64,000 bases of DNA, from assembly GCA_003248805.1 (NCBI GenBank), contig QFQY01000001.1:109874-173873 (forward strand), given 5' to 3'. Source of the stretch: Chelatococcus sp. (GTDB taxonomy: Bacteria; Pseudomonadota; Alphaproteobacteria; Rhizobiales; Beijerinckiaceae). Shown here one piece after another: positions 32,042-38,267 of this stretch. Position numbers and translations under genes: made by a program. Below the pieces are notes generated by a model, which was given only the letters and a program-made list of their open reading frames with translations, made no database searches and was not told the origin of the DNA. Position 1 is the first letter of the stretch. Each line of letters opens with the position of its first letter.

Positions 32042-32609
32042 GAGGGCGACCCTCCTGCGCTGGGGCAGAGGAAAGCCGAGCGGCCAGGTCTCGCAGATCG
32101 CGGACGACGCTCATGCGCCAGTTATAGGTGCTGTCGCCTTTCTCGCGGTTCGCGGCACCGAGCGGCAATGCCTTTGTGTCGGCCTCATAGGCTGCAAGAA
32201 GCGTTTCGACATCCACCTCGGCATGGCGTGACTTAAGTCGGGGCATAACCGAGAGATCGACAAAGCGCGGATCGCCGAACGTCTTGAACGTCAGCGTCCA
32301 TGCCAACCGCCCATGTGGCTTCTGCGTCGCCTGTGACGGAGCGCCTGATTTCTTGATGAGGAGCGCGAGATCATCCAGGGCGAGTGCGACGCGCTTCACG
32401 AGATGCTCGGCGTCGGTGGCACGGTCTGTCCAAGGGATCGCGATCAAGTCGAGATCGCGCGTGAACGAGCCGTGCATCACAAGCGCATAGCCCTCTTGCC
32501 ACGCGACACAGCGTGCGATTGTGAAGACACGAGCGTAGTCAGGATCGATGATCCCATAGGTCGCCATCTCCCGCGCGGACGGCCTGTCCTGTCCCTGGTC
32601 CCTCACCAT
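32034..32609 (-). CDS. Nucleotidyltransferase-like protein
   Basis: A 191-residue protein from ATG 32609. YALVMHGSFTRDLDLIAIPW near residues 43-62 has the GS..(R)DLDL pattern of the minimal nucleotidyltransferase fold. WTLTFKTFGDPRFVDLSVMP near residues 105-125 supplies a third acidic strand. It could transfer a nucleotide to a protein or nucleic acid. The usual partner (HEPN) is not seen. It overlaps both neighbours (8 bp with DUF5131, 7 bp upstream), so it belongs to the early operon. Confidence 0.62.
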   Translation of the reverse strand: MVRDQGQDRPSAREMATYGIIDPDYARVFTIARCVAWQEGYALVMHGSFTRDLDLIAIPWTDRATDAEHLVKRVALALDDLALLIKKSGAPSQATQKPHGRLAWTLTFKTFGDPRFVDLSVMPRLKSRHAEVDVETLLAAYEADTKALPLGAANREKGDSTYNWRMSVVRDLRDLAARLSSAPAQEGRPHV

Positions 32610-33142
32610 GCCCGCATCTCCCGTTCCTCGTCGGTTTCGGGAAGCTGGACGTAGTGCCATGCCGACCAGCGCGTCGGGACGGCCTTCGGCCTGCGGAAGG
32701 TCATGCCGACGAGCAGGGTCCAGCGGCCCTCGACCGTGCGGCGCGGGATGAGCGGCGGGAAGCAGGGCTGCCAGCCCATGAGCAGCAGCTCGGCGGCGCG
32801 GTTATGGATCTCGGTGTCGCGCGCGGAGCGCTGCGGGCCTTCGATGCAATCCGTGACGGCGGGCGGAGACGGCGCGGGAAAGGGCAGCCATGCGACGGGC
32901 GGATCGCTCGGGCTCTCGTCTTCGTTGGAGGCCCAGCACACGCCCTCGCTCCAACAGGGCGGGTGCTGGCCCTCCTCCGTGGCGCACCAGGCGCCGGTGT
33001 CCCGGCCGTTCTCGTCGGTGAAGCCCGTCTGCCACGCGGCCTTGACGACGTGGCCCTGAAAAGTGAGCAGGATGGCGGGCCGGTCGCGCGGTGCGCTCTC
33101 GATGTCGTTCCAGCCCGGCGGCGGCGCGGTGAACAGCGTCAT
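32603..33142 (-). CDS. DUF551-like early protein
   Basis: A 179-residue protein. N-terminal PGWNDIESAPRDRPAILLTFQGHVVKAAWQTGF is of the DUF551 type (W..IesAP.d..ilL...g.v..a.w), and SDPPVAWLPFPAP is its typical end of the first domain. The second part (..LLLMGWQPCFPPLIPRRTVEGRWTLLVGMTFRRPKAVPTRWSAWHYVQLPETDEE) is an extra Trp-rich region. Such proteins are frequent in phage early regions without known role. Overlaps both neighbours. Confidence 0.68.
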   Translation of the reverse strand: MTLFTAPPPGWNDIESAPRDRPAILLTFQGHVVKAAWQTGFTDENGRDTGAWCATEEGQHPPCWSEGVCWASNEDESPSDPPVAWLPFPAPSPPAVTDCIEGPQRSARDTEIHNRAAELLLMGWQPCFPPLIPRRTVEGRWTLLVGMTFRRPKAVPTRWSAWHYVQLPETDEEREMRAW

Positions 33143-33402
33143 CAGATCATCCCCAGCGATTGCATGTAGAGATCGAGGATCGCCTCGAATGCGCGGCGCT
33201 CCTCCGCGTCCTGCTTGCGCAAGGCGACGACGCGGCGGGCGACTTTCGGGTCGTAGCCGCGGCCCTTCATCTCGGCATAGACCTCCCTGATGTCGCTGGA
33301 GATCGTCGCCTTTTCCTCCTCCAGCCGCTCGATGCGCTCGATGAAGGCGCGCAGTTCGTCGGCCGCGACGGGATCGCCCGCGCTGTTCTGCGGATAGCTC
33401 AT
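33142..33402 (-). CDS. GapR-like DNA-binding protein (DUF2312)
   Basis: An 86-residue protein. ELRAFIERIERLEEEKATISSDIREVYAEMKGRGYDPKVARRVVALRKQDAEERRAFEAILDLYMQSLG covers the full DUF2312 family. In Caulobacter the family member GapR clamps overtwisted, AT-rich DNA and stimulates gyrase/topoisomerase IV ahead of replication forks. A prophage copy may support phage replication or act on host chromosome topology. Its stop overlaps the DUF551 ATG and its ATG overlaps the upstream stop (ATGA). Confidence 0.9.
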   Translation of the reverse strand: MSYPQNSAGDPVAADELRAFIERIERLEEEKATISSDIREVYAEMKGRGYDPKVARRVVALRKQDAEERRAFEAILDLYMQSLGMI

Positions 33403-33683
33403 GGCGCGGCTCCGGTTGCGGGCGGGGTGGACTCGGGCGCGGCGATATCGGGGCCCTGGACATGGCCGACGATGCGGCCGGCCTCCGCCTCGCGCAGCAA
33501 GGCGAGCTCGGGCCAGAGGCGGGGATGGTCGCCCCGGAAGCCGAGGGCGCCCCAGCACTGTTTCTCGGGGACCCAGCGCAGGATGTAGAGCGCGCCATGC
33601 GCGTCGCGGCCGAGATACTGGCCGGGGGCCTCGTCCGGCGGCAGGCCCGGCGCGAGATCGATATGAAGCGGGCGGCGCGTCAC
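33399..33683 (-). CDS. Early protein of unknown function
   Basis: A 94-residue protein (VTRRPLHIDLAPGLPPDEAPGQYLGRDAHGALYILRWVPEKQCWGALGFRGDHPRLW..). GTG 33683 is preferred because it overlaps the upstream stop as GTGA. GTG 33692 is an alternative. No family recognised. The GALYILRWVPEKQCWGAL stretch suggests a small beta barrel. Confidence 0.6.
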   Translation of the reverse strand: MTRRPLHIDLAPGLPPDEAPGQYLGRDAHGALYILRWVPEKQCWGALGFRGDHPRLWPELALLREAEAGRIVGHVQGPDIAAPESTPPATGAAP

Positions 33684-33826
33684 AGCGACCACCGCCCGGC
33701 GACAAACGCCGCGACCAGCGCGACGACAAGAAGAATCTCGCCGTCGAATCTCTCGCGGCGGGCGGGCTTGATCCGGCTTGACGGGGCTCCATGTGAATTG
33801 CCGCTTTGAAGGTTGAAATCAGCCAT
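33680..33826 (-). CDS. Small membrane protein (48 aa)
   Basis: MADFNLQSGNSHGAPSSRIK followed by ARRERFDGEILLVVALVAAFVAGRWSL: a polar N-terminus and one C-terminal membrane segment (residues 30-46). Overlaps both neighbours by 8 and 4 bp, so it is translated as part of the early chain. Function unknown. Confidence 0.6.
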   Translation of the reverse strand: MADFNLQSGNSHGAPSSRIKPARRERFDGEILLVVALVAAFVAGRWSL

Positions 33827-34187
33827 GACGATCAGCGTCCCCGGGCGCGGAGACATCCAACATCGCAGCGCCTGGGGACGCGGGTGGCCAAAGCCGAGCG
33901 GCGACGATGGGGTGCTTATCGCGGAGCCAATCTCGCTCGCCGTCTTCGATGTCATCGTCGACGAGAAAATAGAGGTCGTCGGACCAATGAGCGTCGCGTA
34001 GCCGGAAGTTCAGGTCATTGAACGCGGCGTCGCACTCGCTGTGGGTTCTGGCGGCATCGAACTGGCCATCGTAGATCTGCACGACAGAGCGGTGGCGGGT
34101 GCCGACGGAAATCTCGGCCCCGCACTGCGCGCAACGGTGCGTTTTTCGCGCCACGACATCCTTGTCGAATAAAACGGCATCACCCAT
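33819..34187 (-). CDS. Small zinc-motif early protein
   Basis: A 122-residue acidic protein. HRCAQCGAEISVGTRHRSVVQIYDGQFDAARTHSECDAAFNDL near residues 17-60 has a CxxC..H..C arrangement compatible with one zinc ion, like treble-clef proteins in phage early regions. The rest (DDLYFLVDDDIEDGERDWLRDKHP) is acidic. ATG 34187 overlaps the upstream stop by 8 bp. Not assigned to a family. Confidence 0.6.
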   Translation of the reverse strand: MGDAVLFDKDVVARKTHRCAQCGAEISVGTRHRSVVQIYDGQFDAARTHSECDAAFNDLNFRLRDAHWSDDLYFLVDDDIEDGERDWLRDKHPIVAARLWPPASPGAAMLDVSAPGDADRHG

Positions 34188-34374
34188 GGTGGAAGGCCTC
34201 CTCATCGTCGGCGTGCCGCCTGGCGCATTCAGACCTGGTCCGATCAGCCTCTGCGTTGTTGCCGTAGGCGGCCGAGCCGCCATCCACCCTGAAATCACAA
34301 GCGCCGATCGTAATGATCGCGGCATCGGGCTCGCTCGACAGGGTCTCGAGGTCCAGCATGATGTGATCGCTCAC
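34180..34374 (-). pseudogene. Truncated 3'-5' exonuclease (DnaQ-like) remnant
   Basis: GTG 34374 gives a 64-residue product. VSDHIMLDLETLSSEPDAAIITIGACDF is the exact start of the phage DexA-like 3'-5' exonuclease family (first acidic pair in LDLET). After residue 28 the family sequence stops and continues as SAAYGNNAEADRTRSECARR.., unrelated. The full family length is about 170-200 residues. It looks like a recombination scar. The short frame is still embedded in the operon (GTGA overlap upstream, 8-bp overlap downstream). Confidence 0.65.
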
Positions 34375-34997
34375 CGCCCCGCCCTCCCGAGTTCGGTGCC
34401 GAGCCTTTCGCAGGCCTGCGTCGCCACGGCGCGCAGGTCGGCGCGGCCGGCGGCCAGCGTCTGGCGCTCGTGGTCGAGCCTCGCGGCCTTGGTCTCGATC
34501 GTGCGGAGGCGGGCCTCGACGCGGGCCTGGGCGGCGGCGGTCTCGCGCATCTCGGCCTCCAGCGCGGCGAGCGCCCGGTCGATCCGGGATTCGCGGGCGC
34601 CGAACTCGGCCTCGAGCTGCTCGACCTCGTCGAGCACGCCCTCGATCGCGAGCGGCGGCGGGCGGCGCGCCTCCAGCCTGCCGCCGCGATAGGCGGCCAT
34701 GCCGGCGCCGGTGATGACGGCGCAGCAACGGCGCTGGTCGTGACGGCCGACGATCTCGCGCAGCTGCGCCAGACCCTGGCGTTCGAGCGCGCGCACCGTG
34801 CCGTCGAGCACGCGCTCCTGCGGGAAGGCGCGGGAGCGCCAGGAGCCGCCCGGCCCGCGAAACAGCGCGCCGGCATGCAGGAAGCCGAGCACGACGCGCT
34901 GCGGCAGGGTGAGGCGCGGCGGGGCGGCAGCCGCCATGGCGGCGGGCGCGGATCGCCGGGCGAGGCCGAAGGCAGGGGTGCTGACGATCTCGCCCAT
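34371..34997 (-). CDS. Early protein with winged-helix-like N-terminus and coiled coil
   Basis: A 208-residue protein from ATG 34997. Residues 25-85 (PRLTLPQRVVLGFLHAGALFRG.., RVLDGTVRALERQGLAQLREI) look like a winged-helix DNA-binding domain. Residues 110-200 form an Ala/Glu/Arg-rich coiled coil (..ALAALEAEMRETAAAQARVEARLRTIE). Possibly a phage regulator or DNA-packaging partner. No family match. GC content is very high compared with the pieces on its left, so it marks a mosaic border. Confidence 0.6.
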   Translation of the reverse strand: MGEIVSTPAFGLARRSAPAAMAAAAPPRLTLPQRVVLGFLHAGALFRGPGGSWRSRAFPQERVLDGTVRALERQGLAQLREIVGRHDQRRCCAVITGAGMAAYRGGRLEARRPPPLAIEGVLDEVEQLEAEFGARESRIDRALAALEAEMRETAAAQARVEARLRTIETKAARLDHERQTLAAGRADLRAVATQACERLGTELGRAGR

Positions 34998-35206
34998 CAC
35001 GGCCGGCCCTTGCCGCGCCGGCGGGCGAGCGCCTTGGCCGCTTCGAGATTAGCCTCGATCTCCTCGGCGCTGAACTCGATCCGCAGATCGGCCTCGGTGA
35101 CGCTGCCGGCGCCGGCCGCGTGGCGCAGCAGGAAATCGGCCATGCGCGCCGAGGTGCCGGCGTCGCGGCGGCGGGCGGGCGGCCTGGGGTGGGGCTGCGA
35201 GAGCAT
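34997..35206 (-). CDS. Small early protein of unknown function
   Basis: A 69-residue basic protein starting at ATG 35206 with AAGGAG five bases upstream. MADFLLRHAAGAGSVTEADLRIEFSAEEIEANLEAAKALARRRGK suggests a short helical domain of helix-turn-helix type (SVTEADLRIEFSAEEI). Overlaps the next gene (TGATG). Confidence 0.6.
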   Translation of the reverse strand: MLSQPHPRPPARRRDAGTSARMADFLLRHAAGAGSVTEADLRIEFSAEEIEANLEAAKALARRRGKGRP

Positions 35207-35235
35207 GGCGGCTCCTTCGTGCGTGGTGAAAGGGG

Positions 35236-35288
35236 TGGCCCGCGCCGCATGGGGCTGGGGGGGCGACGGCGCGGGCCATCGGCGGGCG
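35236..35288. repeat. 12-bp perfect inverted repeat with 29-base spacer
   Basis: TGGCCCGCGCCG (35236-35247) and CGGCGCGGGCCA (35277-35288) pair perfectly. The element lies in the only real gap (about 100 bp) of the leftward operon between the first two genes. No T-run follows on either strand, so it is more likely an RNA-processing or antitermination structure than a terminator. Confidence 0.6.
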
Positions 35289-35306
35289 GCATGCCCGCGC
35301 GACCGA

Positions 35307-35492
35307 TCAGCCGGTGGCGCCGTCTCCGGCGGCCATCAGCAGGATGAAGGCGAGGAAGACGGCCAGCGCCACGATCTCGAAGGCCGTGCCCCAGGCGCGG
35401 CGCAGACGGTAGCGGCGCGCGACGTCGCAAGGCCGCTCCTCGAATTGCGGCGGGACGTAACAGGCCGGGCGGACGGGGGGAGCGAAGGGCAT
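35307..35492 (-). CDS. Small membrane protein, first gene of the leftward operon
   Basis: A 61-residue protein with one membrane segment (GTAFEIVALAVFLAFILLMAAGDG, residues 36-58). Start ATG 35492 has GGAGG six bases upstream (inside the in-frame alternative ATG 35504, which lacks a site). Being the first product after the repressed promoter, it could be an early membrane or exclusion protein. No family recognised. Confidence 0.6.
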   Translation of the reverse strand: MPFAPPVRPACYVPPQFEERPCDVARRYRLRRAWGTAFEIVALAVFLAFILLMAAGDGATG

Positions 35493-35522
35493 CGGCGCCT
35501 CCATCGGGTTGCGATGGAGGGG

Positions 35523-35551
35523 ATAGTTGCGCAACACGCAACTAAGGTCAA
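35523..35551 (-). promoter_or_regulatory. Leftward early promoter with embedded operator
   Basis: On the minus strand TTGACC (35551-35546), 17-base spacer, AACTAT (35528-35523). The spacer and -10 are covered by the perfect 7-bp inverted repeat AGTTGCG-CAACA-CGCAACT (35525-35543). A half site GCGCAACT lies at 35560-35567 just upstream. Repressor binding would block polymerase directly. The same 17-bp core is found at 36974-36990. Confidence 0.7.
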
Positions 35552-35570
35552 GGCTAGATGCGCAACTTTT

Positions 35571-36575
35571 TCAGTCGCCGCGGATACGCTTGACGATCGC
35601 CGCCTTGATCTGGTCGAGCGCGGTGCGCTTATCCGGCGTGATCGCGCCTTCGGCTGCCGCGATTGTCGCCATGATTTTGGGCAGCGCCTCGCGCGCATCC
35701 GAGTCGTGGACGATGGCGCCGACAGCGCGCGTCAGCAGATTCCTGCTCGTGCCAATATCGGCGAGACGGCGAGCGACATCGGCCACGTCCGCAGGGGAGT
35801 GAGGCAGGCCGCGGCGGGCCGCAGCGCGCACGACGATGCCCTCGATGATGGCCAATTCGCCAGGCTCGATTCTGCCGTTTGTCGCCGCAACGTGAAGCGT
35901 AATGATCGCCAGCGGGCGAGATGCATCAAAGACATCGTCGCGCTGACTCGGCGCCCAAAGTCCGCCGGATTTACCAGGGGTCTTGCGCGATCTGCGCGGC
36001 AACACCCCATCGGGGCGTGGCAGTGGTGGCCGATAGTTGTCAGGCCGCCCCCAGGTTGCCGGCGGAGCGACAAGTGGTAGGCCCGTTAGGTTGCGGTAGA
36101 GGTTCCAGGCAATGAAAGCGTCTTCGACGGCCAAGTGCCCCTCGCCCGTGCGGCGAATACCGATTCGCTCCGCGCAGGCATCGAGTGTCACCTTGCCGCT
36201 CCACCGCTCGCGCGACGCTTCCATCGTGCAAAACGTCGTGGCGGAGAGGGGGGCGATCTCGCATTTCCGGAGTTCGCGGTTCACATAGTGCAGATCGAAT
36301 GCCGCATTGTGCGCGACAATCGTGTCGGCGCTGGAAAGCCATGCATGAAGTTCACGCGCATGATCTGCGAACAAATCCTGAAAGCGCGTCGTCCAGTTGT
36401 CCCATCCATGAACAGCGACAGCTGACGCTTCGGAATCCTTTCGAGGATCGAAGCAACGGTACAGCAACTCGTACTTAGATGAGCCGTCGACGGAGCGGAT
36501 GGCCGCCAAAGTGATCAAGCGGTCGAAAGGGCGAAGGCCCGTCGTCTCGGTGTCGATGACGACGACCGTAGCCAT
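35571..36575 (-). CDS. DEDDh exonuclease fused to a TerB-like domain
   Basis: A 334-residue protein. Residues 1-160 are a DnaQ-type exonuclease: VVVIDTETTGL (Asp8, Glu10), VAHNAAFDLHYV (Asp94), HLAVEDAFIAW (His147, Asp152), all four acidic/His ligands present. After a Pro/Arg linker, residues 219-330 resemble TerB (PLAIITLHVAATNGRIEPGELAIIEGIVVRAAARRG.., ITPDKRTALDQIKAAI). It is translationally coupled to the repressor (TGATG at 36575) and so should be expressed in the lysogen. A role in immunity or defence is inference. It has a lower GC content than its surroundings. Confidence 0.8.
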   Translation of the reverse strand: MATVVVIDTETTGLRPFDRLITLAAIRSVDGSSKYELLYRCFDPRKDSEASAVAVHGWDNWTTRFQDLFADHARELHAWLSSADTIVAHNAAFDLHYVNRELRKCEIAPLSATTFCTMEASRERWSGKVTLDACAERIGIRRTGEGHLAVEDAFIAWNLYRNLTGLPLVAPPATWGRPDNYRPPLPRPDGVLPRRSRKTPGKSGGLWAPSQRDDVFDASRPLAIITLHVAATNGRIEPGELAIIEGIVVRAAARRGLPHSPADVADVARRLADIGTSRNLLTRAVGAIVHDSDAREALPKIMATIAAAEGAITPDKRTALDQIKAAIVKRIRGD

Positions 36576-36904
36576 CAGGCAGACTTGCGCGGAAATGCCG
36601 CTTCGAGCGTTGCTTTGATGCGCTCGATTTCCTCGCGAGATCTGCGTTCGAAAAACCGCTTGATCCAGTCATCGTTCGGGTCGCGGAACAACGATTCGGG
36701 ATCGGTTTCGAACAGAGCCGCGAGCTTTTCCTGCCATTCGACGCCTGGCGTCGAGCCGCTGAACCAGCGCGACACAACGCTCTTATCGGCGCCGGTCTCT
36801 CTGACGATGTCGGCCTGTTTCAGGCCGCGCGCCTCGGCCCAATCCGCGATGTGGTGCGGACGGCGGGGCTGCTTGCTCCTGTGGATTTCCGTAAACTCAG
36901 CCAT
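36575..36904 (-). CDS. Xre-family repressor (CI-like)
   Basis: A 109-residue protein from ATG 36904. HHIADWAEARGLKQADIVRETGADKSVVSRWFSGSTPGVEWQEKLAALF (residues 18-66) is a clear Cro/CI-type helix-turn-helix. The rest (DDWIKRFFERRSREEIERIKATLEAAF) is a dimerisation helix. It lacks a LexA-like cleavage domain, so induction would not follow RecA-mediated self-cleavage. Divergent to the Cro-like gene, with operator motifs between them. Co-transcribed with the exonuclease gene. Confidence 0.85.
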   Translation of the reverse strand: MAEFTEIHRSKQPRRPHHIADWAEARGLKQADIVRETGADKSVVSRWFSGSTPGVEWQEKLAALFETDPESLFRDPNDDWIKRFFERRSREEIERIKATLEAAFPRKSA

Positions 36905-36946
36905 GGATCGCAGGCTAGATTGGGCCCGATCCACCGTCGTTAGCGT

Positions 36947-36993
36947 GTTGCGCGACCGTGTCACTTGACGAATGTTGCGAGTTGCGCAACACG
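36947..36993. promoter_or_regulatory. Immunity operators and rightward promoter
   Basis: The divergent region contains GTTGCGAGTTGCGCAAC (36974-36990), whose complement GTTGCGCAACTCGCAAC matches the early operator GTTGCGCAACACGCAAC (35526-35542) at 16 of 17 bases. A degenerate copy GTTGCGCGAC lies at 36947-36956. A -35-like TTGACG (36965-36970) with a 17-base spacer puts the -10 over the operator, so the rightward promoter would be blocked too. The -10 (AACACG) is poor. Confidence 0.65.
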
Positions 36994-37000
36994 TCATCTC

Positions 37001-37267
37001 ATGCGCGACACTCATCTCACACGCATCCTATGCCAGCGCGGCATGAAGCTCGTCGAGTTCGCCCGCCTTGTCGGAGTCGATAAGGCGACCGTCAGCCGCT
37101 GGTCTGCATCGCGGGTTCCGGCCGAGCGCCTGCCCGACATCGAAGCCCGCACAGGCATCAAGCGCGGTGAATTGCGCCCTGACCTGTACGAAGGGGATAC
37201 CTCGCCTTCGCCCGCCGCGTCCGGTGGAAACGCCGAATCGCCGTCCACCACGGGGGCGCGGCCATGA
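37001..37267 (+). CDS. Cro/YdaS-like DNA-binding protein
   Basis: An 88-residue protein from ATG 37001. MKLVEFARLVGVDKATVSRWSASRVPAERLPDIEARTGIKRGELRPDLY (residues 15-63) is the YdaS/Cro pattern (..G.s.a.vs.W....VPaer...iE..tgi.reeLRPDl). It is the first rightward gene and should counteract the repressor. Its final 14 residues lie in the first 44-bp direct repeat. Confidence 0.85.
   Translation: MRDTHLTRILCQRGMKLVEFARLVGVDKATVSRWSASRVPAERLPDIEARTGIKRGELRPDLYEGDTSPSPAASGGNAESPSTTGARP
37224..37267 (+). repeat. 44-bp direct repeat, left copy
   Basis: GTGGAAACGCCGAATCGCCG.. to ..GCGGCCATGA, identical to 37727-37770 except for one base (T versus C in CCGTCCACC/CCGCCCACC). It contains the end of the Cro-like frame and the ATG/TGA junction to the following gene. 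Confidence 0.92.
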
Positions 37268-37305
37268 TCGCGTGGCGGGTCGCGGATGGGTGGGTGGCGA
37301 ACTCG

Positions 37306-37644
37306 TCACGCTTGCCGTTCTGGCTCTTCATCCGGCCGCTCGGCCTCGTCGAGCAAGCCGAGAATGCGGCCATAGGTTCGCTGGAGGATGAGCTCGCTGA
37401 TATGGGCGAACTCGCCTGCCTTGTCGTCTATCGGCCCGATGAGATCGACGCCGAAGGCCTGAAGATGCTGGAGGACATTCTGGCGAGCGTGGTCGAGCCG
37501 AAGGCGCGCTTCGTCTGGGTTCATCTCTGCAAGGCTGGCACCCGTCATTTCAAAGCCGCTGAGGACGATCTCGAGAAACCGCTGAATGCGCTCGTCGCGC
37601 AGCGCTTCCGGATAGTCCTCCAGCCTGATGAGCGGATATTTCAC
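37306..37644 (-). CDS. Reverse-strand cargo gene inserted between direct repeats
   Basis: A 112-residue protein read against its neighbours. GTG 37644 has GAGGAG eight bases upstream. The product (VKYPLIRLEDYPEALRDERI.., later ARQNVLQHLQAFGVDLIGPID and ELILQRTYGRILGLLDEAER) is helical and has normal host-like codon use. The + strand frame over the same DNA (37264-37770) is explained by the repeat and has unnatural composition. No family recognised. The orientation and repeats suggest a moron-type gene. Confidence 0.65.
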   Translation of the reverse strand: MKYPLIRLEDYPEALRDERIQRFLEIVLSGFEMTGASLAEMNPDEARLRLDHARQNVLQHLQAFGVDLIGPIDDKAGEFAHISELILQRTYGRILGLLDEAERPDEEPERQA

Positions 37645-37726
37645 GGCACGGTCTCCTCGAAACGGCGGCGCGTGATTCTGGCCTCGCAGCAGGCCTGGCG
37701 GCAAGCCTGCGAGCGGCTGCGCCAGC

Positions 37727-37770
37727 GTGGAAACGCCGAATCGCCGCCCACCACGGGGGCGCGGCCATGA
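37727..37770 (+). repeat. 44-bp direct repeat, right copy
   Basis: Second copy of the repeat at 37224-37267, offset by 503 bp. It ends with the ATG (37767) of the next + strand gene, recreating the original gene junction after the insert. Confidence 0.92.
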
Positions 37771-38267
37771 GGCGCGAGACCTGGTTCTGGCGCGTCAAGG
37801 CGGCGCAGCGCGACCTGATCGAGCGCTGCGGCGGCGTGCGCCGCGCGGCCGAGATCGGCGAATGCTCGCCCTCCTGGATGGGCAAGTGCAACACGCCGAC
37901 CGAGGACGCCTTTCTCTCGCTGCGCCAGAAACGCGCGCTCGAGGCCGATGCCGGCGAGCCCGTGGTGACGCGGGCCGAGGCCGAACTCGCGGGCTATGCG
38001 CTCGGCCGGGCCGGCGGCTGCGGCCCCGAACTGCCCGCGGCCTGCCCCTATGCCGCCCATGCCGACCTCGTCGGCGAGTTCGGCGATCTGCTGGGCAACT
38101 TCGCCGCGCGCATCCGCGACGGCGTGTTCTCGCGCGGGGACGGCCTCGCGATCGACCGCGACCTCGCCGACGTCATCGCCAAGGCCGAGGCCTTCCGGCT
38201 GGCGATCGCGAGGCGGCAGGCGAAGGGCGAGGCGGAGCGGGACAGCGAGCGGGAGGACGGGCGATGA
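37767..38267 (+). CDS. Phage regulator, CII-like helix-turn-helix protein
   Basis: A 166-residue protein. Residues 8-60 (VKAAQRDLIERCGGVRRAAEIGECSPSWMGKCNTPTEDAFLSLRQKRALE) look like the CII-type fold (..L...cGg..raae....s.s.v.r..n......l.......le...g). The middle is Cys/Gly/Ala-rich, and the end is helical (LADVIAKAEAFRLAIARRQAKGEAE). Second gene of the rightward early operon, the usual place for a CII-like activator. Overlaps the next ATG by 4 bp. Confidence 0.68.
   Translation: MRRETWFWRVKAAQRDLIERCGGVRRAAEIGECSPSWMGKCNTPTEDAFLSLRQKRALEADAGEPVVTRAEAELAGYALGRAGGCGPELPAACPYAAHADLVGEFGDLLGNFAARIRDGVFSRGDGLAIDRDLADVIAKAEAFRLAIARRQAKGEAERDSEREDGR

Noticed and set aside
37264..37770. + strand frame of 168 codons between the direct repeats
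   Set aside because: It begins and ends in the two repeat copies simply because they carry the same stop/start junction. Codon use and predicted protein are poor compared with the minus-strand gene, which also has a GAGGAG site.
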